64,000 nucleotides of DNA from Neisseria meningitidis (lineage in GTDB: Bacteria > Pseudomonadota > Gammaproteobacteria > Burkholderiales > Neisseriaceae). Numbering within the stretch: position 1 is the first letter of the stretch; each line of letters opens with the position of its first letter. A program made the position numbers and the translations under genes. The stretch spans positions 267,366-331,365 of the forward strand of contig OV299793.1 of the NCBI GenBank assembly GCA_923184405.1, written 5' to 3'. Below are positions 43,286-58,149 of the stretch, piece after piece. The notes under the pieces were generated by a model, which worked only from the letters and a program-made list of their open reading frames with translations, did not search any database and was not told the origin of the DNA.

Positions 43286-44659
43286 TTACAAACCCGGGAA
43301 CATCCCTTTCATCCCCTTCATTCCTTTCGCCATACGAATCAGTTTGCCCAAGCCGTTGCCGCTGAACATCTTCATCATTTGTTGCATTTGTTCAAACTGT
43401 TTGAGCAATTTGTTCACTTCCTGTACGGTCGTGCCCGCACCCATTGCAATACGGCGTTTGCGGCTGGCTTTGAGCAGGGCAGGGTTAGCGCGTTCTTTAA
43501 GGGTCATCGAGTTGATGATGGCTTCTACTTTACCCATCGCCTTTTCAGCCGTACACTTCGAGGATTTGTTTCGATATTTGACCCAGTTCGCCCGGCATTT
43601 TCGACATCAGGTTTTCCAAACCGCCCATATTGCGCATCTGCTGGATTTGTTCTTTAAAGTCATTGAGATCGAAGCCTTTGCCTTTTGCAGCTTTTCGCCA
43701 GTTTGGCGGCGGCTAATTCATCAATACCTTTTGAACGTCTTCAATCAGGGTCAATACGTCGCCCATACCGAGGATGCGGCTGGCAAGACGGTCGGGGCGG
43801 AAAGGTTCGAGGCCGTTGATTTTGTCGCCGACACGCGATAAATTTAATCGGTTTGTAGGATTAACATGGCGTACGGACAATGCCGACACCGCCGCGCGAG
43901 TCGCCAGTCCAGCTTGATCAATACGACATCGGTCAGCGGCAGGGCTACATTAAATGCATGAGCAGTGTCCACCGCATACCGACCCAGCATCGCATCGATC
44001 ACGAACAAGGTTTCCACCGGGTTGACCGCAGCAGGAGGAGCTTTGATTTCGTTCATCATCTATTCATCGATTGCCAGACAACCAGCAGTATCGACCATCA
44101 AAACATCGTAAAAATGTTTTTTGGCGTAATCGACGGCGGCAGTTGCAATCCCAACAGGCTAGTTGGTCGGTATCGGAGGGGAAAAAGTCCACGACGACCT
44201 GTTCGGCCAACAGGCAGCAGTTGTTCAATCGCGGCAGGGCGGTAAACGTCGGCAGAAACCACCAAAACCTTTGTCTACTGACCGTTTTTCAGCAGGCGGG
44301 CGAGTTTGTCGGCGGTCGTCGTCTTGCCTGCGCCCTGCAAACATGCCATCAACACGACGGCGGGCGGCGCAACCGACAAATCCAGCGTTTTGCTTACCCT
44401 GCCCATCAGTTCGGTCAGGGCTATGTTGACCACGCCGATAAATGCCAGATCCAGCGTCAAGCTGCCCACCACTTCCTGACCGAGGGCCTTTTCTTTGACG
44501 TCGTTGACGAACTCTTTGACGACAGGCAGGCCGACATCCGCCTCAAGCAGGGCGAGGCGGACTTCGCACAAGGCCTCTCTAATATTGACCTCGGTCAGTT
44601 TGGCCTGCCCCGGATGTTTTGAAGACATTGCTGAAGCGTCTGGTTAGATTGTCTCACAT
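43286..44659 (-). pseudogene. ffh: Signal recognition particle GTPase Ffh, multiply broken
   Basis: Ffh binds signal peptides on nascent membrane proteins together with 4.5S RNA. The likely start ATG at 44657-44659 is followed by TGA where Leu is expected, then DNLTRRFSNVFK. The NG domain has GQAKLTEVNIREALCEVRLA, the P-loop LQGAGKTTTADKLA and ETLFVIDAMLGRYAVDTAHA (G3/G4 region). The Met-rich M domain ([35 protein letters not shown]) is intact at the C-terminus. There are at least six frame changes between 44280 and 43540. An essential gene, so the damage is not believable biologically. Confidence 0.9.
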
Positions 44660-44878
44660 ACTGGTCATCGGTCTGAATAAGAATAGCTTGCCCCATCAGG
44701 GGCATTCTTTGTTAAAATAAAATCAAAATAATTTGATGCGGCTTGTGTGCCGGACAGCATATCGGCAAATCCGTCAAGGCTTGCCCGAAACGGGGATTTT
44801 ACAATTCCAACGTTAAAAGTTCCAATATTTCGTAAGCGGCCGCAGACGGCGCAACAGTATAGATAGAGAAAGTCCACC

Positions 44879-45673
44879 ATGCCGACAGTTTTCATCTTTT
44901 TGACGGCGGTTTACGCAGGATTGGGTGCATTTGCATGGCACTGCCAACAGCAGGGGCGCGGCCGGGATTACCCGTGGAAGACGGAATTGCTGGTTTTAGG
45001 CGCGGCATTGACTGTCCACGGCGCGGCACTGCTTATGCCAGTCATTCAAGACAAAATCATCATTATGGGCTTCAGGTATTCCGGCAGCCTGATTGTTTGG
45101 ATGATGCTGTTTATTTATTTTGCAAACAGCTTCTTTTATCCGCTGCGCGGAGTGCAGTTGCTGCTGTATCCTTGCGCCGCACTGATGCTGCTGTCAGGTT
45201 TGGTTTTCCTGGAAAATTCTCGGGATATGAAATTACCGACCTTCCCTTTATGCTGCATATCGGAACTTCGCTGCTTGCATACGGGCTGTTCGGCATCGCA
45301 ACATTATTGTCCGTTTTGACCCTGCTGCTGAATCGGAGCCTGCACCGCAGGAGCTTCTCCAAGCTCGCAGGATTCCTGCCGTCGCTGCTCAGTTTGGAAA
45401 AACTCATGTTCCAGGCCATGTGGGCAGGTTTCATCCTGCTGACCTATTCCGTCGTCAGCGGACATTCTTCGCCGAAGCCGTATTCGGCAAACCCATGACC
45501 TTTACCCATAAAACCGTATTCGGCATATTGTCATGGCTGATTTACGGCGGACTGCTGCTCAAGCACAGCATGACCGCATGGCGCGGTAAAAAGCCGCCGT
45601 GTGGACCATCATCGGATTTGTCAGCCTTATGATTGCCTATATGGGCAGCAAGTTCGTATTGAAATCATTCTGA
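44879..45673 (+). pseudogene. YpjD/CcsA-HemX family cytochrome c assembly-like membrane protein, frameshifted
   Basis: About 265 aa with eight predicted helices. The start MPTVFIFLTAVYAGLGAFAW is at 44879. It reads LIVWMMLFIYFANSFFYPLR, and after a break near 45215 LPFMLHIGTSLLAYGLFGIA (conserved His). Breaks near 45468 and 45600 separate FAEAVFGKPMTFTHKTVFGI (second His) and WTIIGFVSLMIAYMGSKFVL. In E. coli the homologue ypjD is also the divergent neighbour of ffh, which supports the call. Function is unproven; it resembles haem-handling CcsA proteins. Confidence 0.83.
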
Positions 45674-45694
45674 AAAGATAAGAAGAGCCAGCAG

Positions 45695-45727
45695 ATGCCG
45701 TCTGAGTCCCCGAGTTTCAGACGGCAT
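45695..45727 (+). terminator. DUS inverted-pair terminator after ypjD
   Basis: ATGCCGTCTGA (45695-45705) pairs with TCAGACGGCAT (45717-45727). Confidence 0.8.
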
Positions 45728-45964
45728 ATTCACAAAGGCGCACCAGCCAGCGGAGGGGGAGGAAAGGATTGTTGGAGGTGGTGCAGCGTTTGGCAGAAAT
45801 AAAAAACCTTATCCGACAGCGACATGACGAATTTCCCCAAAAAAATCCACTGAAAGCATTGACCGTTTTTCCCTGTGGGCGTATAGTTCGGTTCTTCGCT
45901 GCTGCAGAAGCGGCGGACGAACTGAAAAGTATAGCACAGAATGTTGGGGATATCGAGAGATATC

Positions 45965-46011
45965 TTGACAGGCGGAAGAAATACTTTATAATTCAAACGC
46001 TCTTTAACAAA
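45965..46011 (+). promoter_or_regulatory. rRNA operon promoter and BoxA antiterminator
   Basis: TTGACA (45965-45970) and TATAAT (45987-45992) are separated by 16 bases. A BoxA element (GCTCTTTAACAAA) lies at about 45999-46011, just after the expected start. The leader continues to the 16S start at about 46134. The small ORF over this stretch is not credible as a gene. Confidence 0.82.
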
Positions 46012-46133
46012 ACAGATTACCGATAAGTGTGAGTGCCTTGAGCCTCACACTGTTTGAAAGACAGACAAGATAATGTTTTGAACATTGTCCTGTTGGTTTC
46101 TTTGAAACAGACCAGAAGTTAAAAGTTAGAGAT

Positions 46134-47675
<1,542 letters not shown>

Positions 47676-47773
47676 AGAGAAAGAAGAGGCTTTAGGCATT
47701 CACACTTATCGGTAAACTGAAAAGATGCGGAAGAAGCTTGAGTGAAGGCAAGATTCGCTTAAGAAGAGAATCC

Positions 47774-47850
<77 letters not shown>

Positions 47851-47855
47851 AGAAC

Positions 47856-47931
47856 AGGGGCATAGCTCAGTTGGTAGAGCACCTGCATTGCAAGCTGGCA
47901 GTCATAGGTCCGATCTCGTTTTCCTCCACCA
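47856..47931 (+). tRNA. tRNA-Ala (TGC) in the rRNA spacer
   Basis: 76 bases including CCA, with D-arm TAGCTCAGTTGGTAGAGC and anticodon TGC (47889-47891). The first base is A where G is expected, the anticodon stem CCTGC/GCTGG has a mismatch, and the T-loop reads TCCGATC. These point to several substitutions. Confidence 0.9.
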
Positions 47932-48333
47932 ATACTGTACAAATCAAAACGGAAGAATGGAACAGAATCCATTCATGACGACGTCACAAATGACCAAGAA
48001 CAAAATCCTGATATAATAATCAGCTCGTTTTAATTTGCACAATAGATAGCAATATCGAACGCATCGATCTTTAACAAATTGGAAAGACAAAAGCAACAAA
48101 CAAAGGTAAAGCGTTTGTTTTGAGTTTAGACTCTTTGCAAAGGATAAAAATCTCTCACAAGACAAAAGAAAACAAACACAGAAAATGGCGAGATGATCTG
48201 TACCGACTTAATCCAGAAACCAATCAAAAGGCAGAATTAAGAAACTACAAAGCAGTCAGCTTTAATCAAATTAGGAAATACAAGTCTGATGTACTAGTAA
48301 ACGGAATGTTAGACAAAATAAAAGAAGTACTTA
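47932..48333 (+). promoter_or_regulatory. 16S-23S internal spacer with second BoxA
   Basis: Non-coding spacer. A BoxA-like ATCTTTAACAAATTGG lies at about 48068-48083, preceding the 23S processing stem. The short ORFs here are not genes. Confidence 0.65.
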
Positions 48334-51324
<2,991 letters not shown>

Positions 51325-51418
51325 TTTGAAGAACTTCAAGAGATGGAAAAGCTTACTGACTGATTCAGTCATTCACCGAATATATTCATCAAGGCTTTAC
51401 CGATTTGTAACAGTCTAA

Positions 51419-51534
51419 GTTTGGCGGACATAGCGAGTTGGTCCCACGTCTTCCCATCCCGAACAGGACCGTGAAACGACTTAGCGCCGATGATAGTGTC
51501 GTTCTTCCATGCGAAAGTAGGTCACTGCCAAACA
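51419..51534 (+). rRNA. rrf: 5S ribosomal RNA
   Basis: About 115 bases, from TTTGGCGGACATAGCGAG to GTCACTGCCAAACAC; the ends are complementary (TTTGGCGG with CTGCCAAAC). A few substitutions are likely (GGACATAGC for GGCCATAGC). Confidence 0.92.
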
Positions 51535-51543
51535 CCCTTTCAG

Positions 51544-51567
51544 AAAACCCCGATTATTCGGGGTTTT
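51544..51567 (+). terminator. Intrinsic terminator of the rRNA operon
   Basis: AAAACCCCGA (51544-51553) and TCGGGGTTTT (51558-51567) form a 10-bp stem with loop TTAT, followed by GCTTT. Confidence 0.9.
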
Positions 51568-51743
51568 GCTTTACCCGGAAAAAATGTCGCGGAAAAAATG
51601 GCAGGATGGCGGGACGGCATCCGTACGGCGTCCGGTCGGGTTTGCGGAGGAACGGCTTGAAACTTTGGGATATTCATTTTAGAATGACTCGTTTTATCGT
51701 CGCAAGATGCGGTTTATTGTTTGCAACCCTTAAAGGAAAAACC

Positions 51744-52049
51744 ATGAAGAAAATGTTCGTGCTGTTCTGTATGCTGTTCTCCTGCGCCTTCTCCCTTGCG
51801 GCGGTAAACATCAATGCGGCTTCGCAGCAGGAGCTGGAAGCGCCGCCGGGCATAGGCCCGGCGAAGGCGAAGCAGAAGGCCATTACGGAATACCATGCGC
51901 AAAACGGTGCGTTCAAGTCTGTAGACGATTTGACCAAGGTAAAGGGCATCGGCCCTGCGGTGCTGGCGAAGCTGAAGGATCAGGCTTCTGTCGGCGCGCC
52001 CGCACCAAAAGGCCCAGCAAAACAACCTCTGCCCGCGGATAAAAAATAG
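51744..52049 (+). CDS. comEA: Competence DNA-binding protein ComEA/ComE
   Basis: An intact 101-aa protein: signal peptide MKKMFVLFCMLFSCAFSLAA, then a helix-hairpin-helix pair (VNINAASQQELEAPPGIGPA, VKGIGPAVLAKLKDQAS) and a Pro/Lys-rich tail. ComE binds incoming DNA in the periplasm during transformation. In N. gonorrhoeae it is known from four near-identical copies, each downstream of an rRNA operon, which is exactly this context. The start ATG at 51744 has AAAGGAAAAACC upstream; the longer upstream ORF runs back into the 5S gene and is rejected. A Pro replaces the usual Leu in EAPPGIG. Confidence 0.92.
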   Translation: MKKMFVLFCMLFSCAFSLAAVNINAASQQELEAPPGIGPAKAKQKAITEYHAQNGAFKSVDDLTKVKGIGPAVLAKLKDQASVGAPAPKGPAKQPLPADKK

Positions 52050-52150
52050 GGAACCTGTAAAGGAAGGGGCATCGGCCGCCGTCGGTGCTTTTTTGTTTGA
52101 GGAAATGGCAAATGGATGAGACATAGTAGTAGGAATGAATCGACGCAAAG

Positions 52151-52187
52151 AAAATGCCGTCTGAACATGCGTTCGGGCGGCGTTTTG
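52151..52187 (+). terminator. Imperfect DUS-type hairpin after comEA
   Basis: AAAATGCCGTCTGAAC pairs with GTTCGGGCGGCGTTTT with two mismatches. Confidence 0.65.
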
Positions 52188-52266
52188 TTGGGGGTATCGG
52201 AGCGGAACGTCTGAAAAAGGGTTTCAGGCGGTCTTTGGGCGTATGGTAACAGTCGAAAACGTGATA

Positions 52267-52303
52267 AGGCTACCTGAAAAGTTTGGGAGATTTTCAGGTA
52301 GTC
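52267..52303. terminator. Hairpin built from a foreign uptake-sequence dialect
   Basis: AGGCTACCTGAA (52267-52278) faces TTCAGGTAGTCT (52292-52303). The left arm equals the Eikenella-type uptake sequence, not the meningococcal ATGCCGTCTGAA. The surrounding 52050-52490 holds no convincing gene. Confidence 0.6.
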
Positions 52304-52494
52304 TTTGGTATTGGGCGCAACAGACGCAGGTACAGATTAGGCGGTGTACCGTAATCGTACGAATGCCGATTCAACCTAAGCAGACATCAGTATTTAGGAA
52401 GTGGATGTTTGATGGAGCAAAGGTTGTACGAAGGGTGGAAGGCAACCTGTGGGTGTTTGGCATGGTCGCGCTTGAAAAACGTGTTTTAAGGAAC

Positions 52495-52530
52495 AAATGC
52501 CGTCTGAAAATCGGTTTCAGACGGCATTTT
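52495..52530. terminator. DUS inverted-pair hairpin
   Basis: AAATGCCGTCTGAAA pairs with TTTCAGACGGCATTT. No convincing gene precedes it; it may belong to a lost or unreadable gene at 52240-52490. Confidence 0.75.
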
Positions 52531-52648
52531 CTGTTTATTTAAAGCAAACAGGAAAAGGCAGCAATATTCTGCAGTCTACCTATTCACACAAGCGTTTTAT
52601 AGTTAATTATAAACAAAATAGTACAATACTAACTTTGAAGGTCTAACC

Positions 52649-52692
52649 ATGGCATACACTGCCGACTTAAGAAACAAAGCTTTAAACTAGGG
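52649..52692 (+). mobile_element. Remnant of an IS630-family transposase N-terminus
   Basis: ATGGCATACACTGCCGACTT encodes MAYTADLRNKALN before a TAG. This is the characteristic start (MAYSADLRxKALNYY) of the helix-turn-helix ORF of IS630-type elements in Neisseria. Only the first 13 codons can be read; no downstream DDE domain is recognisable. Confidence 0.5.
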
Positions 52693-52699
52693 GATGTAT

Positions 52700-54250
52700 T
52701 TGATTAGCAGATATGTTACCCTCGAAATATGAAGATAACACACTGCATATTAAAGAGAAAAGTACAGAAAAAACTGCTCTGTATATCGAACTGAACGCTA
52801 CCGCTCGATCTGCAACGGCAAAAGTTTTGGATCATTACGCCCGATTCGATGAACTACTGTTCTACCTTAAATTCCGATTGAATATAGAACGTTGCGGTTA
52901 GACGCGGAAGCCGTAAGCAGGATTTTGAGCGGCCCATGTCGAAGCCGTTCAAAAACAATCTCCACGGGTTTGTAATGTTCAGACGGTAGTAGCGATCAAA
53001 ATCGAACCGACGCTGTCGACGACAATCAGATACCCAACGACACGACACTATACCGATGCCGAAATGATGCCAACTCTGAAGCGACACTCGCTCGTCATCA
53101 ACGGTAAGGTCATGCCGCACACTATTGGATATGCTGAGAACCAGAAAGCATCCGTCCGCAGACCGTCAGCGGAATCAGCCATAACCACAACAACCATCGC
53201 ATGGAATTAGCAGACCGCTCAGAAAGGCTTTGGCCTGGCAGTCAGACTTTTTGCAATCAGGCTACGAAAGCGTCTTGCGTAAGTACAAAGGAATAGATAG
53301 AAAATCTAACGATGAAGATCATGAAAGAAGGCGTTTTTCAGAAATACCTTCCACAAAAAGTATGAACAAAATAATTCATGTGGACTTTAAAATTATACTT
53401 ACGTCCAAAATTGTACATGACCTAACACGAACCAGCATGGAGTCGGATAGCCTTAGCGTCATTGAGCACCGATAGTCCAAAGTGCGGAAAAACCGTGTGA
53501 ATCGGTTCAATACCGAATAAACGTATGCGACTTCGTTAATTAAAACTCATATATGATTAAAATACAAAAAATTAAACAAAGTGTAAAATAAAGGCATGAA
53601 TATATTACTAGAAATGATTGAAAAAAATGGACATAATACATTGCATTTTAAAAGGTAAACGAGAGTAACCTAAGCCGATTAATAAACTATCAGCGAATAG
53701 TATGCAGTATCTGCAAACCGTTTTGTCTGATTACGAACGATTTGACGATGCAATACTGTCCTACTTTGATTTTAATTGACGATAGAACGTTGCGGTTACG
53801 CGGAAGCCGTACTAGTTCGATTTGGAGCGGCCCAGTTTGGATGTGTCACCGTCAAAGACAATCTCACAAGATTTGCAAAATGTTTTGTGACGGAAGTATG
53901 GATCAAACTCGAGACCGATGCTGTCGGTCAATTGTTTGCCTACATTCAGACCGATACCGACAATACAACGTTTGGAGCTTTTACGGAAATCGCGGTAAGC
54001 ACCCATCAGGGTCGACATCAATTTGGTTTTGCCGCGCAAAACTGCATATGCATCCGCCCAAGCGGTCAGGGATCGTCCGTCCCCCAAATCTTGGCGGATT
54101 TCGCCATAGACTTTCAAAACAAGGTTTTCATGCATTGGTAACGGTGTTATACCTTATCGCCGATGATGGCTTCGCCTTTGACGTTACACTCGGGAATACC
54201 GGCTACCGTAACGGCGGACACGGCTGCAAGTGAGAGTGCAGCAGGGGTTT
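52700..54250. other. Gene-poor, repeat-containing region of unclear content
   Basis: No open gene is convincing. On the minus strand a signal-peptide-like reading (LLALSLAAVSAVTVAG-type after correcting one base) starts near 54257 with a strong AGGAGG, and 53812-54135 encodes LVLKVYGEIRQDLGDGRSLT and CIVGIGLNVGKQLTDSIGLE, which look like outer-membrane beta-strands. I cannot name the family. A second, more diverged copy of part of this sequence lies at about 52850-53110. From 54260 to 54860 I see only AT-rich sequence leading to aroG. Confidence 0.4.
53429..53535 (+). repeat. Strongly degenerate Correia-like element
   Basis: ACCAGCATGGAGTCGGATAG through GTGTGAATCGGTTCAATACC to GCGACTTCG follows the CREE interior in order, but with many changes and no clean terminal repeats. 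Confidence 0.45.
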
Positions 54251-54869
54251 GTCATGGCTTTCCTCCTATAATGAGGATGAATAAATGGAGAAAGTGTCGG
54301 AAACACCCGCATTCCCGTTAAATCTTTTTTCAAGCAATGAGTTCATTATGTTTTCAACCTTTTCCGTGAGACGTCTGCACGAATAGTCCGCCAACGAAAT
54401 CTGACGCTATGCAAATGTGCCAAACGATTTTCAATTGCGTAAATCGGACCTAATAAGGAGGGGAAAGTAGGAAAAGTCAGAAAATTCCCGCATTATGACG
54501 AAGAAATTAAGCAGAAAAAAATAGTAAACTATGTCATTGCAAACATCTTTCCATGCGCATGAAATTTTGCCGGATGTGAAGCGGAATCGGCAGCGGAGGT
54601 GATCTGTACCGGATTGTCGTGGAAATGGGAAAACGGATGTTCCGTGCGGTTTGTACGAATGAAAGGCGGATATTGTTTTTATCAATCTGCGACTTTTTCT
54701 TTGAAATAAAATTTCTAAAATAATAAAAATATGAAATTGAAAATCTATGCAAAAAGATATATCAGTTATTTTGAAATAAAATAGCTTTGTAGTAATATGT
54801 TGCACTTGTTTGTACAAGGTAAACGATGTAACCTAAGCCGCGTATAAAAACCATCAGGAAAGATGCAAG

Positions 54870-55921
<1,052 letters not shown>

Positions 55922-55946
55922 GATCTTTGACACGGAATGTCATAAA

Positions 55947-55973
55947 ATGCCGTCTGAAGCGTTCAGACGGCAT
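55947..55973 (+). terminator. DUS inverted-pair hairpin between aroG and folA
   Basis: ATGCCGTCTGAA-GCG-TTCAGACGGCAT, a 12-bp stem with a 3-base loop. Confidence 0.85.
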
Positions 55974-55988
55974 CTTTGTAGACGAAAT

Positions 55989-56476
55989 ATGCTCAAATTA
56001 ACCCTAATTGCGGCGTGTGCGGAAAACCTGTGCATCGGGGCGGGCAATGCGATGCATTGTAGCATCCCCGAAGATTTCGCATTTTTCAAAGCCTATACCT
56101 TGGACAAACCCGTCATTATGGGGCGGAAAACGTGAGAATCCCTGCCCGTCAAACCCCTGCCCGGACGGAGGAACATCGTCATCAGTAAGCAGGCGGATTA
56201 TTACGCGGCAGGCGCGGAAACGGCGGCAAGTTTGGAGGCGGCATTGGCATTGTGCGCAGGCGCGGAAGAAGCCGTCATTATGGGCGGCGCGCAGATATAC
56301 GGACAAGCGATGCCATTGGCGACCGATTTGCGGATAACAAAGTGGATTTGTCTGTGAAAGGAGATGCATTTTTACCCGCAATAGACCGGACGCATTGGAA
56401 AGAAGCAGAGCGGACGGAACGTAGTGTCAGCAGCAAAGACACGAGCTATGCTTTTGTGCATTATTTGAGATATTGA
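55989..56476 (+). pseudogene. folA: Dihydrofolate reductase, broken
   Basis: FolA reduces dihydrofolate and is the trimethoprim target. The start MLKLTLIAACAENLCIGAGN is at 55989. The family IPEDFAFFKAYTLDKPVIMG and RKT follow, then TGG has become TGA at 56133-56135. The active-site text reads MHCSIPED where PWHIPED-type sequence is expected. After the stop come EAVIMGGAQIYGQAMPLATD and a break near 56338, ending YAFVHYLRY. Normal length, 162 codons. Confidence 0.88.
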
Positions 56477-56539
56477 AATATAAACTCTCTATAAAATCCC
56501 CCGCAAATGATGGGCTGAAATAGAAAATATTGTTATTCC

Positions 56540-56740
56540 CCCAAGATAGAATCCGGGATTTTAAAGTTAGAGTAATTTATCCGAAATAGCAACAATCTTC
56601 CATCGTCATTCCCACAAAATCGGGAATCCGGAAACAAAAGCTAAAGCAATTTATCGGAAAAAACCGAAGTTTAAAGAACCGGATTCCCGCCTGCGCGGGA
56701 ATGACGAGATTTTAGGTTATTGAGATTTATTGGGAATAAT
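56540..56740. repeat. Short dRS3 cluster
   Basis: Two or three dRS3 copies (for example GATTCCCGCCTGCGCGGGAA near 56683) with RS-type spacers fill the gap between folA and the CYTH gene; no gene is visible. Confidence 0.8.
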
Positions 56741-56803
56741 GGAACAAAGAAAGCAGAAATAAGGATATAGAGGCTGTCTTTGGATTTGCAATGGTTGTCG
56801 GAG

Positions 56804-56834
56804 AATGCCGTCTGAAACCGCTTCAGACGGCATT
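56804..56834 (-). terminator. DUS hairpin overlapping the CYTH gene stop codon
   Basis: AATGCCGTCTGAA (56804-56816) pairs with TTCAGACGGCATT (56822-56834). The minus-strand stop (56823-56825) is part of the right arm. Confidence 0.85.
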
Positions 56835-57295
56835 TTTCCAACTTGAGAACGGATGCCTGCTCAAATAGGCATTGGTAAACATACCGTCGGCAGTGATTTC
56901 CGTCCCAGCCAGTCCGGACGGTCAAAATCGGCATTCTCGTCGGGCAACTCGATTTCCGCGACGACCAAAGGCGCATTATCGCCAAGAAAACATCGATTTC
57001 AAACAGGCTGCCGCCCCATCTGACCGGATAACGCCATTTTTCCATCTTAAACGGACACATCGTTTCCATCATCTTTTCCGCATCGGCAAGCGGGATTTCG
57101 CATTCAAACTCACTGCGGCTGAGTTCCGAATATAGCCTTTCAGCGTCAGCCACGCCCGTTGTCCGGCAACACGGACACGGACGGTGCGTTCTTTTTCAAC
57201 AGACAGATAACCCTGCCTCAACAGCAGAGGTTCGTCGGCGTATTGCCGCCAGTTGTCGTTTCCAATCAAAAACGGCGTTCGATTTCTATCGGCAT
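56823..57295 (-). pseudogene. CYTH-domain phosphohydrolase/cyclase-like protein, frameshifted
   Basis: The start MPIEIERRFLIGNDNWRQYA has the family motif ExExK-like EIERRF. It continues LRQGYLSVEKERTVRVRVAG and AWLTLKG, breaks near 57125, then SEFECEIPLADAEKMMETMC, FKMEKWRYPVRWGGSLFEID, breaks near 56975, and ends REITADGMFTNAYL. CYTH enzymes act on triphosphates (ThTP, tripolyphosphate). Size is about 155 aa, a single-domain YgiF-short type. The divergent ORF on the other strand is a shadow. Confidence 0.8.
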
Positions 57296-57306
57296 AAGAT
57301 GCTCCG

Positions 57307-57734
57307 TCAAAACGGTTTGAACACGACCAGATACAGCGCGGCAACCATCAGCAGCACCGGGATTTCGTTGAACACGCGGTACCAGCGGTGTGAAAAGCAT
57401 TGCTGTAATCCTGAAAACGGCGCAGCAGCACGCCGCAATACAACTGGTAAGCCAAGAGCATCAAGCCCAAACACAGTTTGACGTGCACCCAGCCGCTGCC
57501 CCACCAGCTGACGGCAAACGGTACCGCCGCGCCGAACACGACCGCGCCGAAGCTCAACGGCGACATAAAACGGTACAGCCGCACCGCCATGCCCGACAGA
57601 CGCACATACTCCGGATTGCCGCGCGGCACATCAATCATCGCCATATTGACGAAAATCCTCGGCAGGTAAAACAGCCCTGCAAACCACGAAATGACAAAAA
57701 ACAAGTGAAACAGCTTGAACCAAGAAAACATCAT
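57307..57734 (-). pseudogene. hemJ: Protoporphyrinogen IX oxidase HemJ / CopD-like membrane protein, frameshifted
   Basis: The start MMFSWFKLFHLFFVISWFAG is at 57734, with the conserved His of KLFHLFFVISWFAG. LFYLPRIFVNMA and GMAVRLYRFMSPLSFGAVVF, then WVHVKLCLGLMLLAYQLYCG follow, giving four helices. One or two bases are missing near 57388 (DYSNAF-HRWYRVFNEI), after which PVLLMVAALYLVVFKPF closes the protein at 57307. About 142 aa. HemJ oxidises protoporphyrinogen IX in haem synthesis. Confidence 0.82.
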
Positions 57735-57846
57735 CGCCCACACCCTGCCGAAAAGCGGTATTGTACAGGCAAACCGCTTGGGAAAACGTGATAAAATCAG
57801 GCGGATAAACAAATCGAATAAATCCTTACCGCAAAACGGAGGCAAA

Positions 57847-58065
57847 ATGCTCAAATCCATCGAACTCAATTCCCACATCCGCAACCGCCTTGCAGAATAT
57901 CTGAAAGGCAGGGGTATGGATTTTCAGACGGCAATGCAGGAAGAAAAAGGCAACAAAGAAATCGCCGCCATCGTCCACAGCGGTTTGCCCACTCGGTCCG
58001 CAAACTGTATTCCGAACAAAAATGCAGAAGTTTTTTGGGAAAAGCGGGATTTGATTGCCGACTGA
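57847..58065 (+). CDS. Small conserved neisserial protein, unknown function
   Basis: 72 aa, starting MLKSIELNSHIRNRLAEYLK with GGAGG eight bases upstream. It is charged and probably helical, with FQTAMQEEKGNKEIAAIVHS and an ending WEKRDLIAD. The stretch PTRSANCIPNKNAE may be out of frame between compensating indels (the other frame gives KLVRKLYSEQKMQ). No domain is recognised. It diverges from hemJ. Confidence 0.65.
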   Translation: MLKSIELNSHIRNRLAEYLKGRGMDFQTAMQEEKGNKEIAAIVHSGLPTRSANCIPNKNAEVFWEKRDLIAD

Positions 58066-58149
58066 CATCAGCCGCCGGATGCAGGGATAAGCGGCTGAAA
58101 TCTGCTTTCAGGCAAGCGAAAAGACAATATGGCAGATTGAAATTATGCT

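Noticed and set aside
45769..46026. An 85-codon ORF just before 16S
   Set aside because: It overlaps the rRNA promoter (TTGACA/TATAAT) and BoxA; no convincing start context.
51438..51743. N-terminal extension of the ComEA ORF into 5S rRNA
   Set aside because: The ATG at 51744 has a ribosome site and starts a clear signal peptide; the extension is rRNA and terminator.
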